Shown here: positions 24,801-32,942 of the stretch, piece by piece | How positions within the stretch are numbered: position 1 is the stretch's first letter | How the letters are laid out: each line of letters starts with the position of its first letter | From: Asparagopsis taxiformis | Taxonomy: Eukaryota; Rhodophyta; Florideophyceae; Bonnemaisoniales; Bonnemaisoniaceae | Length of the DNA stretch: 64,000 bases | Assembly: GCA_030407315.1 (NCBI GenBank) | Contig: JALQPE010002237.1 | Span: 1-64,000 of the forward strand | Reading direction: 5' to 3' | Position numbers and translations under genes: made by a program | The notes under the pieces: model-generated | Database searches by the model: none | Told to the model about the DNA's origin: nothing | The model's input: the letters and a program-made list of their open reading frames with translations, nothing else

Positions 24801-26202
24801 TAATTGCTGTGCCAATTGCGTCGCTCTTCCCACCGATCCCCTTTAGTCCTGAGTTCTCCTTGAAGTTAATTTTCATTGGAGCCATGAACTCATCACAGTA
24901 AACTCGATACTGCTGAATACACATCGCGGATCTCCGATTCGCACCGGTATCGATTATAATGCCGTTGAATCGACTGATCTCGCCGGTCTTGAGTTCGGCG
25001 TCGATTTTCCGTATGCTCCGCTCTCTGTCTGAGACAAAAGATCTGCCGTGCAGAAACGTTTCGTTAGACAAGTATGTTTCGTGTGTGCATGAGTGGTCAT
25101 GCGTGGACATAGAATTTCTGCCAAGCGAGAGTAGATTAATGCTGGCGTTGTCATCTTGCGATTCATCCTCGCTTTCCGAGCCATTCTGCATGACGTACGC
25201 GTCTTGTATGTCCTCCAAATTCTCCACAGTAAGCATGACACTGTCACCTTTTTCCTTCAGCTTGTTCAGCGCCGAAATAATCTCTGCGGAAGTGTGATGA
25301 TCGCGTGCGCGGTGCTTTCCTTTGCACACCCAACAGCCGTCAACGGATGCCAGTGCCTGTCGCAACGTTTTCTTCTTTCGCGATCCGCCTCTAATCCCAT
25401 TTTTGGCTTTCCCGCCAAAGCGTCTTCCTATACCATACATTGCCTCGTCCGGGTATCCGTCTGTATGATACGCACCTGCTGACCGTGGTTCGGAAGATAA
25501 TAGTGTAGCAATCCTTTGCATGGCCTCCTGTGGCGTACTCGGGATCTTATCTATTAATGATCTGCGTATGTGTGGCACATCGGCAGCTACAAGAAGTTGA
25601 TCACGCAAGAATCGTGGATCGTGATATGATCTATGCAACTGGTGTTGGATCTTTGTCAGCTTGTCTGCCAGTTCTTGGAATACGTGCAGCTCGCTCTTGT
25701 CCTGCTGTTGTTCCATTTCTCGTATTAGTGATGGCCTTTGCCAATCTTGCAACAGCCTATAACGTTGTTCTTCGCTGGTGTACCACGAACGGAACGCTTC
25801 CACGAGCTCTTGGTATGAAAGGTTACTCTTTCCATACGAACGGTTATAATGCGAGAATGCCGATCCAGTTAACATCACTGGGAATGCTTTCGCCCTTTGA
25901 TCGCCTCTAACCTCGCAAAGTGAGCACAGTGTCTCGTACTGTTCAATTGACGCTTCAAAATCGTCGGTAAATAAACCTGAGAACTTTGGTTGATTGGCGT
26001 ATGCTCTCATGAGAGAGTTGACTGAACTACTTCTGGTGTTCGGCCTTCCAGTTTCGGTCGGTGGGGGTAACGTCTTGGTATTGGTAAGAGGAGCAGTGAC
26101 CACTGATCTGATCTCGGGGGTCATACCGGGATCCTTGGTGTATGTCGGATCATATGACTCTGGGTCCTCAGATTCCTTTCTGCTTGTAATTTCCTCTTGC
26201 AA
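21886..26202 (-). CDS. CopB Gag-Pol polyprotein, 1438 residues
   Basis: Uninterrupted frame covering, in order: gag-like capsid region (about 70-270, with FSGLFTDDFEASIEQYETLC); a Cys/His knuckle CWVCKGKHRARDHH (about 291); aspartic protease IIDTGANRRS (about 415); integrase zinc region (HRVFGHPTVS ... CETC, about 551-600) and catalytic core with AIDLVML, RIDQGSNF and NTMSHVERYH (Asp, Asp, Glu); reverse transcriptase (about 940-1180) with WIDTLKNVNG, VRDVSQAYIQS and the VDD catalytic box as LQVDDSFG; and RNase H (FTDSSFANTD, MAAELHALVYG) near the C-terminus. Protease-integrase-RT-RNase H is the Ty1/copia order. The Met at 26202 lies inside the overlap with the gag-leader frame, so translation may begin there or by frameshifting. 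Confidence 0.93.
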   Translation of the reverse strand: MQEEITSRKESEDPESYDPTYTKDPGMTPEIRSVVTAPLTNTKTLPPPTETGRPNTRSSSVNSLMRAYANQPKFSGLFTDDFEASIEQYETLCSLCEVRGDQRAKAFPVMLTGSAFSHYNRSYGKSNLSYQELVEAFRSWYTSEEQRYRLLQDWQRPSLIREMEQQQDKSELHVFQELADKLTKIQHQLHRSYHDPRFLRDQLLVAADVPHIRRSLIDKIPSTPQEAMQRIATLLSSEPRSAGAYHTDGYPDEAMYGIGRRFGGKAKNGIRGGSRKKKTLRQALASVDGCWVCKGKHRARDHHTSAEIISALNKLKEKGDSVMLTVENLEDIQDAYVMQNGSESEDESQDDNASINLLSLGRNSMSTHDHSCTHETYLSNETFLHGRSFVSDRERSIRKIDAELKTGEISRFNGIIIDTGANRRSAMCIQQYRVYCDEFMAPMKINFKENSGLKGIGGKSDAIGTAIIPIPFHHLDLVIDVKFKIMRNHCPTLLCLRDMIQNGLDLSIQERCISYKHKTQSLVLDNYFLKHIWKPGDIAYALYTDRELRRLHRVFGHPTVSAFAKLLKTANPNEFNSDVKQAIQAITRGCETCGKLSAKPRRFKVSIGSDNLRFNHVVAIDLVMLAGKSVLHAVCEATHYNAATFLRNNTAEETWKALLRCWTRVYLGPPDFLRIDQGSNFVAKHFRDCVDADGITLLEAPIESPNTMSHVERYHAPLRAAFQKIRDSMPRTESDADCLQLAVKAVNDTIGPEGLCPTILVYGTIPRPPRRTPAKTQLERGRALDCAMDAVRKEQAKRRVAFALRHPGSPKANEQEIELHRLPSGSPVRVYRDKSKQWEGPFPLVSVEGRTAVVQLPHGRKIFRSTVVKSAGSSPPKEIWCEGRDECRDDGQNTRSTSEQSTIDTGQANSILEITPKHLINGIFETPDHIFSTDDADGHTFSHSRQQELNGLRERGTFDIVDSCSIPKGIRIYGSRWIDTLKNVNGTTVHKSRLVAQNYRDKGAATIATKSPTVSRMGQRVAVCTAVLFPDHRCYVRDVSQAYIQSTSPLERSVYLRAPPEMELQDDQVLLVKKPLYGIPESGLHWFMTYHSHHLENLGMEAARSDICLLYKFHSNSLHGMTVLQVDDSFGHGDENFLKEEEALSSRFKGKPRQIISKGESADFNGSNISITSNGIHMISQSDKLRALSIPQCTDDLVSTRAKIQYIGSCTRPDLCAPVQLLASSVNCPSKATYKKMEDIVKWCHDTCDIGLRYVPLDSSELRLVLFTDSSFANTDTLKSQMGFVLAIVDHLNNANILHYGSKTCKRVARSVMAAELHALVYGFDQAYVVRDILSAVLGKKIHIDGYIDSRTVFNVVAKHSATMEKRLQIDVNALRQSHFSGELRYLAWIPGSQNVADGLTKGLVNSDHALWKMMTTNRLQVDPEGWVKSSTSQKENP

Positions 26203-26645
26203 CTCTGCGACAACATTTTCGTTCTCTTGAGTGAAGGGATGAAGTCAGGTACAAACAGGCAATCGACTAGAGCCTTGTTGCGGGATAAACCACGCTTCTG
26301 CTCTACAAATACGCCGTTTGCGCGGAGGTGTTTGGTCCAAGAAACAGCTTGAAGATTCGGAAGGAAATTGATCGTGATTGATCTGAACGTGCAAGTGAAT
26401 TGGATCCATAATTCTTCTCCGTAGAATCCATGATGAGCAAGACAATTTAGCATTTCATCGGAGTAAGCTGTGATCGAATTAATGTACGCTTTGATATCTG
26501 CATCGGATGCATTCTTTCCTGGATGGTGTGGGTCGCCTAGGTCATCGGGCTCTTTAATCGCAGCATCAGCAATTTCTTCTGCATACTGAGCGGCAGCAGC
26601 TTGTCCGATAGTCATACCGTGGTTTGACTCGGAGTCTTCTGCCAT
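26121..26645 (-). CDS. CopB gag-leader frame, 174 residues
   Basis: Starts MAEDSESNHGMTIGQAAAAQ, 57 bp inside the 5' LTR, and overlaps the polyprotein frame by 82 bp in another register. It is acidic at the N-terminus, has an amphipathic middle (AYINSITAYSDEMLNCLAHH), and no zinc knuckle. The position is that of the Gag N-terminus. The tail after about residue 145 is likely out of frame. Either a programmed frameshift in the 26121-26202 overlap or a single-base indel would link it to the polyprotein. Confidence 0.7.
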   Translation of the reverse strand: MAEDSESNHGMTIGQAAAAQYAEEIADAAIKEPDDLGDPHHPGKNASDADIKAYINSITAYSDEMLNCLAHHGFYGEELWIQFTCTFRSITINFLPNLQAVSWTKHLRANGVFVEQKRGLSRNKALVDCLFVPDFIPSLKRTKMLSQSCKRKLQAERNLRTQSHMIRHTPRIPV

Positions 26646-26701
26646 ACTTCTTGTGATTTAAATTGTCCCTGACTGTGCAGCTGCGGTGGGACAGTTATAA
26701 C

Positions 26702-27290
26702 TGTCGAAAAATCACACAAAGTCTGAGTACAACCTTAACAGAGGTGTACAATTATTGCTCTCCGTTACAATCTCGACGAGTAAACGCCGTGGAGTGGTCG
26801 TCCTGTAGCAATATTAGTGTGAGCAACACGTTGCGGTCCAAAGGTCTGGCTGGCGCGGTGTTGGTCAGACTTGTTCTCTTCTCCTTCAAAACGCTGATGC
26901 ATCCGTATGCGTATGATAATACGCTGCGTGGGTCTTAACGCACGAAGGTCTCGAGCTAGTAATCAGCGATTACTTCCGTCTCCGGACATCAGCAAATGCT
27001 GGACTAACAAGTAAATGCTAGAATGGTTGTTGAACTTGGGTCTTGGTTGGTAATTCCTTAATCGTTGTTGCCTCGTCTCAGAGACGCAACACGAACAGAT
27101 AGCTTTATTAGTAACATAGAAGCGGCGGCGGCCGCCGGTAGTGAATGTACAGCTAATCAGTTTGATTAGTTATCGCAGGGCGTACAGTTGTACTCTGTAC
27201 GCAGACCATATACTACCTATTATGACGTAAGTCATATGCTGCATAATTGTATAAAGCTTCACTGTATACTGTACTCGAGCATAATCCACA
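26702..27290 (-). repeat. 5' LTR of CopB
   Basis: 589 bp, one T longer than its partner. It presumably carries the element's promoter; on the minus strand it includes TATACAGTG and TTATACAATTATG stretches (about 27245-27272) that could act as TATA elements. Confidence 0.95.
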
Positions 27291-27666
27291 TACGGTGAGC
27301 GGGCGTGAATGTACACGTGGTGATGAACGTGAACAGGACATGATGAAGTTGAAGAGTTTCATTTAGAAGCCCAGCTGTCTTGAGCTGGCGGGGTGGTATC
27401 AGAGAGTGAATCATGTCTGAGTGGGTCTTTTATGCAGAAGATTGGAAGAATGATTCGGGATCAGCACATATGCTCGAACATCTGAACACCACTGCGGCGG
27501 AAAAACGTTTGACCAGCATTTCTGTCAACAGTTTCGTCTCTTCATTGGCGTCTGGGGTGTACACCAGTAGCGTCCTGTAGATATTGCGTCCTGTGTCGGA
27601 AACGGATATGATTATGTAACGCTCAACAGATGGGTAGGTGATTGTAAATTTTAGTTATTGTAAGGG

Positions 27667-27711
27667 GATTCGACATTTTTCATGACGATCCGTCATGAGA
27701 AATGTCGAGTC
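27667..27711. repeat. Hairpin with 21-bp arms and 3-nt loop
   Basis: Arms 27667-27687 (GATTCGACATTTTTCATGACG) and 27691-27711 pair at 19 of 21 positions around loop ATC. The X1 copy has no equivalent. Confidence 0.8.
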
Positions 27712-27720
27712 AAGGGATTG

Positions 27721-27788
27721 CTGGCAGAGAAAATAGAACCGGCAATGACGGATAGCACCGTCAATGACTGTGCTATTTGCTCTGCCAG
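27721..27788. repeat. Imperfect hairpin with 31-bp arms and 6-nt loop
   Basis: Arms 27721-27751 (starting CTGGCAGAGAAAATAG) and 27758-27788 (ending CTATTTGCTCTGCCAG) pair at 26 of 31 positions around loop ATAGCA. The geometry resembles a small-RNA precursor or a foldback element; function unknown. Confidence 0.75.
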
Positions 27789-28199
27789 CTCCCAATCCAC
27801 GGCGCTTCTGTGATATCCCCACCAGCCAATGGTCTGGTAGTGTGACGCCACTTGGCAGTACCAACAAAGAAAAGGGGAATGCGAATAATTCAGATTACAG
27901 TATGATAATAATAGCTATATCATGATATATTGCTGCTGCCAATACGCAAGTATACTTGCGCGATTGTGCGCCGTCCGTGTTGGGATATTCATATAACCAG
28001 GCGACATGCCGACTCTAGTGACTGCGCAGGCACAATATTCTTTATGGTCAAACAGTCGGTTTACATAAACGGACGGCGCACAATCCGAGATACAGCAGTT
28101 GCCATTGCAGGTGTCTTCAGCTATTGGTCCGATTTGAAATTAAAGAATACTGTACCTGTGTGACGGTGTGCACGGCCTATGTGGCAACATCATGATGAG

Positions 28200-29279
28200 T
28201 TCTGGACAACTTCGGCACGGAAGTTGTTGTGAAATTTGATCTCGCATGTACCTGTTCACTCAGACGCGACAAGATTGAAAGCAGCACCCTTTCACAATCA
28301 CGTACCGTCTGCACGACCTTTTGACAATTCCATACATATGTCAATAAAACCCAACGACAACTTTTGCCGACAGCGCGATCACATGCCTTGCCATTGTCAC
28401 CAATGCTCTGCGTCCGGGAAAACCTGCCAGCGCATGAGTCAGACCTTGTTCCGCGGCGCATTATTTGCAATTGAAATAAGATCCTCGAAATTCTCCGTCT
28501 CCACCACCTGCTGCCCTCTACAGTTTCTGATCATTGCGCAGCATTACGACCAGCAGCCTCGCCACTTTCTCGTTGCTCCGATACGACGTCCCTGATTTCA
28601 TCGACATATTTCCTATGCCCCGCCTTGTCCCTGACGCTATCTCCGATTGCCCGTTTTCTCGGCACACCTCGCACTACCCAGCGACTGTACTGTCCGCAGC
28701 TTGTCCTCTCTTCCGTACTCTGCCTCTCTGCCGGTCCCCGCAGACATCATCCCGCCTTAGATATTGTCAGTGTGACAGCATATCTACTGCCACCATGCCT
28801 GCAGCAGACATCACACCGGATATGTGGTGTATTCTGGTTTTACAGTCAGCATCGGCGCGGTGAAGGATTGCAATCCGGGTTCCCGCCGATGGCGCATTCA
28901 TTGGAGCAACTAGCGAACGACTCGAAAGCCCTGGTGATAGTAGGTGAAATGAAATGTGTTTCCTTGTGGGGAAATGCATACCTTGGAGGAGTCACGGTGT
29001 TTCACGTGTTGTATTGCGATTGTCATGTACCCGACAGCGTGGATTCGCTGTTGCGTAACGATGGTGGAATACTCGTAGTTCAATTCTGGGAACAAGTGTC
29101 GAGTTTGAGTGCACCGACATCCACACTGCTACTCTTCCACATCGCGTTATTGACTTTCCGTCGTTCTCAATGGACCTGTATGTGCTCCCAATCGCGCTGA
29201 ACACATACTCTGCATAGACCGATACACACAGAGACCTTCCAGAACATTTTTTACTGTAAAATATCTTCAGCTTGTCGCT
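28200..29279 (-). pseudogene. Decayed coding-like region downstream of NLR2 TIR
   Basis: Counterpart of 6250-7302, with the same helix-like stretch (DKAGHRKYVDEIRDVVSEQR near 28610-28550, minus) and broken frames. It carries one of the two mini-LTR-like insertions (28771-28844). Confidence 0.4.
28771..28844. mobile_element. 74-bp solo-LTR-like insertion, copy 1
   Basis: Begins TGTGACAGCATATC and ends GGTTTTACA, with TG..CA termini. It is flanked by GTCAG on both sides (28766-28770, 28845-28849). The paralogous site at 6905-6909 has a single GTCAG and no insertion. A nearly identical 73-bp copy lies at 29319-29391. Confidence 0.85.
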
Positions 29280-30800
29280 CTACTCGGACCTGCAAGGTTC
29301 CCCGTTTCTATGCGTCCCTGTGACAGCATATCTACTGCCACCATGCCTGCAGCAGACATCACACCGGATATGTGGTGTATCTGGTTTTACAGTCCCATCG
29401 CCTTCATTACTGCCTCTACAATCCTTCCGACAAACGTCTTCCGCTTCTCCCCGCCTCCCTTCCGCTTCCGTCTTCGTTTGTGCATTTTCAAAATTCTCAA
29501 TTCCGTAATCCCCCTCATTTCCTGAAGACCTTGCACAACGTCTGCAATCCCGTACTCGCTGTTCTCCGCCATTCGTTGCAGAAATTCTTCTGTCATCAGC
29601 AACTTTGTTCCCTTCTTCATCCGTGACCAAAATCTGCATTTCTACAATCTTCCAGCGTTAATCGATAGAACACAGGGATTATAATCACTCCCTTTCACCA
29701 GCACTCCTGAAGCGTCGTAGGAAACACAGTAATTCCTTCATGGTCCATGGACGACCAGCGAATTGCGATGACAGAATCAACACTGCTATCCTTGCCCTCT
29801 CCATTGCACCATCCATTTTCTGAGGAGCATTCTGCCCCGGGATGTAGTTCCCTCTTGTCCAAGATATTTTGAGACCATTGGCAACAAGTGCATCAAACAG
29901 TGGTTCGGCAATGAATAGTTTGTCGGGACCGGCATGACTTACGAAGACGTCCTAGACTTTTCTGGTCCGAATTTGTGATTTTGTTCTGTGACGGGGATGG
30001 ACGAGGCTCGGGGAGGAGTGGAAGAGGAGGTGGATTGCGCGCGGGAGATGAGTATTGTGAGTGATAAGATCGACATAGCACATACTCCTGCGTCCTTTTG
30101 AAAGGTGTAATCGTGAGGTATCAGCGATGTAATGGGCTCTACTCACATGATCCTCCACGGTGGCTATAGTGAAAGACGATTGGCCGTGTTCGTACTTGAC
30201 ATTTGGTGGAAAACGGAAGAGCGATCGATTAAACTGCGGATTGCAGACCCAAGCGAGGGGATGGTGTGCTACTCGTTGCGGTACTATCGGCGTCCACACG
30301 TGTTTCGTCAATGGGTACTCCTCGACGATACACTCCAAGACACAGACTTTGCCTCGACAGTCGTCAGAAACCTGTAAAATCGGTTCGGGTCCGGGTTCGG
30401 GTTCAGGTCCCAGTTTGCGGCTGCGAAAGCTGAAATCAGATTACCGTCTGAACTGAACGACAGTGTTCCAACTTGTCGGTTTGGTCCAACTCGTGGCGTT
30501 CTACTCGAATGACCGGAACTGGTCAGAATTGATCGGACATCCTGTTCATCGGGTGTCAACGATAACGCCCATTCCTCGAGATCAAAGAGCGTACGCAAGA
30601 CATTTCCGTTGAGCGCGTCAGCGATGTATACAATACAACTGTTACCAAAGGAGTACGCGACGAATTTCTGGTTGTTTGATACGGCCAGAGAATACGGTCT
30701 ACCCTGGTGGAATTTGAAACTAGAAATGACGCGATCGATGCGCTCCGACACGTCACACACGTTGCGTATCTCCATCTGTCCCGACACGATATTGCACGTC
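29280..30800 (-). pseudogene. NLR2 distal part: last WD40 repeats, Pro-rich linker, TIR
   Basis: Continuation of the gene at 35932-38902 beyond the copia insertion. With the element and one target duplication removed (5136 bp, divisible by three) the WD40 frame carries on unchanged (30795-30310: MEIRNVCDVSERIDRVISSF, NPDPNRFYRFLTTVEAKSVS). A frameshift near 30320 moves to the next frame (EYEHGQSSFTIATVED-like, 30338-29952), then a Pro-rich linker (about 30040-29985), then the TIR: a stop just before DVFVSHAGPDKLFIAEP, further indels around 29860, the kept SQFAGRPWTMKEL helix with its Glu, another frameshift near 29690, and EFLQRMAENSEYGIADVVQG. So the TIR part is clearly inactive as it stands, even though the NB-ARC half is nearly intact. 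Confidence 0.8.
29319..29391. mobile_element. 73-bp solo-LTR-like insertion, copy 2
   Basis: Differs from copy 1 by one base deletion (GTATCTGG versus GTATTCTGG). It is flanked by GTCCC (29314-29318, 29392-29396), and the empty paralogous site is 7350-7354. It lies in the same orientation and in the 3' end of the NLR2 TIR region. Confidence 0.85.
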
Positions 30801-30936
30801 TGTCGGATGATCATGCAAACATACACTAATACAAGGAGCAATACACTAGACAGAATGGTATTTATACCGCCGTCGACACACGCATCATCCTAATAAAAAG
30901 AGAAACCAGCTCTCTCATCACCATCACAGTTCCACA
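30801..30936 (+). repeat. 5' LTR of CopC
   Basis: 136 bp, TGTCGGATGATCATGC...CAGTTCCACA. It contains a TATA-like GTATTTATACC (about 30858) and an AATAAAA polyadenylation-like signal (about 30894). Confidence 0.9.
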
Positions 30937-30954
30937 GGTTATGCGCCCCAGACG
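30937..30954 (+). other. Primer binding site of CopC, half-tRNA(iMet) type
   Basis: GGTTATGCGCCCCAGACG abuts the LTR. It is complementary to an initiator tRNA-Met anticodon stem-loop (CAU shown as ATG), the mode used by Drosophila copia. It matches the CopA site in position and core (TTATG.GCCC). Confidence 0.6.
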
Positions 30955-31040
30955 ACACTGCCATGATCTCAACCCGCCCGCCCACCAATGTCAGCTGATC
31001 CGTTGGATGCCGAACACCAAAGAACCGAAGCCCGCCAACA

Positions 31041-32675
31041 TTGACCGACAATCACCAAGCACTGCGCGACACCAGCGCCACCAGAGGTACATTCAAAACC
31101 GATCAGATACCTCCAAATTACCACAACCCCTTCCATCATGACATCCCCGCCACCTCCACAGCAACCATCCCCTCTCCCACACTTCAATGTTCCCCTCCTC
31201 ACGCACCACAACCTGATCCAATGGTGTCAGACAATCGACAGCCACGCGATCCTGCACAATATATCCCCTTACATCATAGGCCTGAACCCCCAGAGCCGTC
31301 CACACCGGAAGCACGCCTACAGCATTCAAGAAACAAAGCCATCGCCAGATTGCTAATACTCCCCAACATTTCACAAGACATCATAGCAACAATAAGCCCC
31401 ACGCTACTTAATAGCTCAACACCGAAACTATACCACCACCTCAGAGACAAGATGTCAACAGTTCCACCGCAGAACTCCGAAGCCAACCTCAGGAGACAAG
31501 CCGACCAAATCAAACACCACTCGAATGAACCCATCCAAACGTATATCGACAGACACGATGCATTACGAAACGTCATGCTACAATCGGCGTTCCCGAATAT
31601 TGACGACGAACAGACTACAGTTCAGTTTGTCATCAATGGCTTATATCACCTACCGGAATGGGCACCACTCCTCCGCAGCCTTGCAAACTTTCACAACTTT
31701 CACGAGGGCAAGCGACCATCACTCGCACTGGTATACAGCATGCTACTTGAGCACGAAAAAGCTGCACCTACTGACACATCACTTACACTGGAGACAGGCA
31801 CAGAGAATAGAATATCTCAACCATACTCATATACACATCCCCGCCAAAACCATCAGCGACAATCTCATACTCACACCAGACCACACTACAGTCATCCACC
31901 GTACGCTGATCCATATCAACCGCCAAGGAGCCTCTCCCAGTTTACCCCACCTCCGCCTGGCCATAGAGGCAAGTGGTGCACACTCCACGGCTCACCCACA
32001 CATACTACGGCAACCTGCTTCACACGCCAAAAGCTTGTCCGCCAACAAACGAACCAAGTTCGTCCGCCCCTCAAAACAAATGAAATTCAATACCCCACTC
32101 ACCACCACCAAGAACCCTTCCCAAATCCTACGGCAATACATGACCCATCATCACCAGGATTCCACTATCCTCCTCCCCCCAACTACCACAGTACGGAACC
32201 ATACCACCTCCCTCCCACCCCCCAGTCCAACTCGACTACAAACATGTACCAGGATTCTCCATCACAGAGCACAATAAACACCCCCTCCTCTTCGTCGTAC
32301 ATTCTTGACTCTGGCGCTACGCCAACCCATCTCAAACACCCCCAACAAAATATGAAACCCATCAAAGCACACACAATAACTGCTTCTGGCCAACTATCTC
32401 CGGTCACTCATGAAGGCCCGGCGACTGTCACCCTGCACGGAAACCAAACATTACACCTGCCGTACGCAGTCGCCATGCCCAACGCAGCTCACAATCTCAT
32501 CTCTGTGAGCCAACTGGCGGAATCAAACGACGTCATATTCCAGCGGGACAATGCGTACATCACAAAACCTCAACCCCCACCTCAACCCAAAGCATCCTGG
32601 CTACTGCACCAAGACAACATGGCCTCTACGTTCTCCCGACACATGGACACAAACGCAAACGCGACCCAGACATAA
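31041..32675 (+). CDS. CopC Gag-protease frame, 544 residues
   Basis: Capsid-like region at about 95-260 (IARLLILPNISQDIIATISP, YIDRHDALRNVMLQSAFPNI), then a His/Pro/Thr-rich linker with a copia-type knuckle CTLHGSPTHTTATC (about 313-326), then the aspartic protease active site YILDSGATPTHL (about 420) and a typical ISVSQLAESNDVIF stretch. It ends at a TAA. The integrase frame starting at 32943 is in the same register, but the 268 bp between them carry stops in that register, while another frame there (TTPKPFQIGRRP) matches CopA. So at least two compensating indels are present. The start Met is the first in the frame and is uncertain. Confidence 0.8.
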   Translation: MTDNHQALRDTSATRGTFKTDQIPPNYHNPFHHDIPATSTATIPSPTLQCSPPHAPQPDPMVSDNRQPRDPAQYIPLHHRPEPPEPSTPEARLQHSRNKAIARLLILPNISQDIIATISPTLLNSSTPKLYHHLRDKMSTVPPQNSEANLRRQADQIKHHSNEPIQTYIDRHDALRNVMLQSAFPNIDDEQTTVQFVINGLYHLPEWAPLLRSLANFHNFHEGKRPSLALVYSMLLEHEKAAPTDTSLTLETGTENRISQPYSYTHPRQNHQRQSHTHTRPHYSHPPYADPYQPPRSLSQFTPPPPGHRGKWCTLHGSPTHTTATCFTRQKLVRQQTNQVRPPLKTNEIQYPTHHHQEPFPNPTAIHDPSSPGFHYPPPPNYHSTEPYHLPPTPQSNSTTNMYQDSPSQSTINTPSSSSYILDSGATPTHLKHPQQNMKPIKAHTITASGQLSPVTHEGPATVTLHGNQTLHLPYAVAMPNAAHNLISVSQLAESNDVIFQRDNAYITKPQPPPQPKASWLLHQDNMASTFSRHMDTNANATQT

Positions 32676-32942
32676 CCCCAAAGAACACAGTCCGCTTCGA
32701 TCTACGCTCTAGCTTCGGCGCCCGCACCCACTCCAAACCACCACAAAACAAAATCACCACTATCCCAACGCACCAACCCCGTCGCCCACCAGCCACATAC
32801 AAACCAACAACGACAACTCCGAAACCATTCCAGATTGGCCGGCGACCGCCCCCTCCAATCAAACCAACCAAAATTTCGTCAGCGAAACCACACACTCCCT
32901 TAACAACTCCTACTCCGCCAACAAAACACACAGAACAACAAT

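Larger units (their letters stand above)
21297..27290 (-). mobile_element. Full-length young Ty1/copia retrotransposon (CopB)
   Basis: Complete minus-strand element with long LTRs (21297-21884 and 26702-27290), a gag-like frame, a full polyprotein frame and a 5-bp target-site duplication TACGG (21292-21296, 27291-27295). By eye the two LTRs differ by a single T (near 27060), so the insertion is very recent. A purine-rich tract (CAAAAAGAAAACCCTTGAG, minus) directly precedes the 3' LTR. It differs strongly in LTR length and protein sequence from the other copia copies in the window and so represents a second lineage. The sequence after the 5' LTR (TTATAACTGTCCCACC, minus) is the presumed primer binding site; I could not match it to a tRNA. 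Confidence 0.95.
27291..28200. repeat. Duplicated block X2, right part, and junction to NLR2 block
   Basis: Resumes X after CopB: 27291-27440 closely matches 16343-16490. Later patches match 16915-16970 (TAGTGTGACGCCACTTGG) and 16712-16775 (TTGGGATA..CAT..AACC.GG). The segment 27667-27788 holds two adjacent hairpins absent from X1. No gene supported. Confidence 0.7.

Noticed and set aside
22330..25910. Several plus-strand frames of 70-160 residues
   Set aside because: Antisense to the intact CopB polyprotein.
31525..32277. 250-residue plus-strand frame
   Set aside because: Alternate register of CopC gag; the register at 31041 carries the knuckle and protease motifs.
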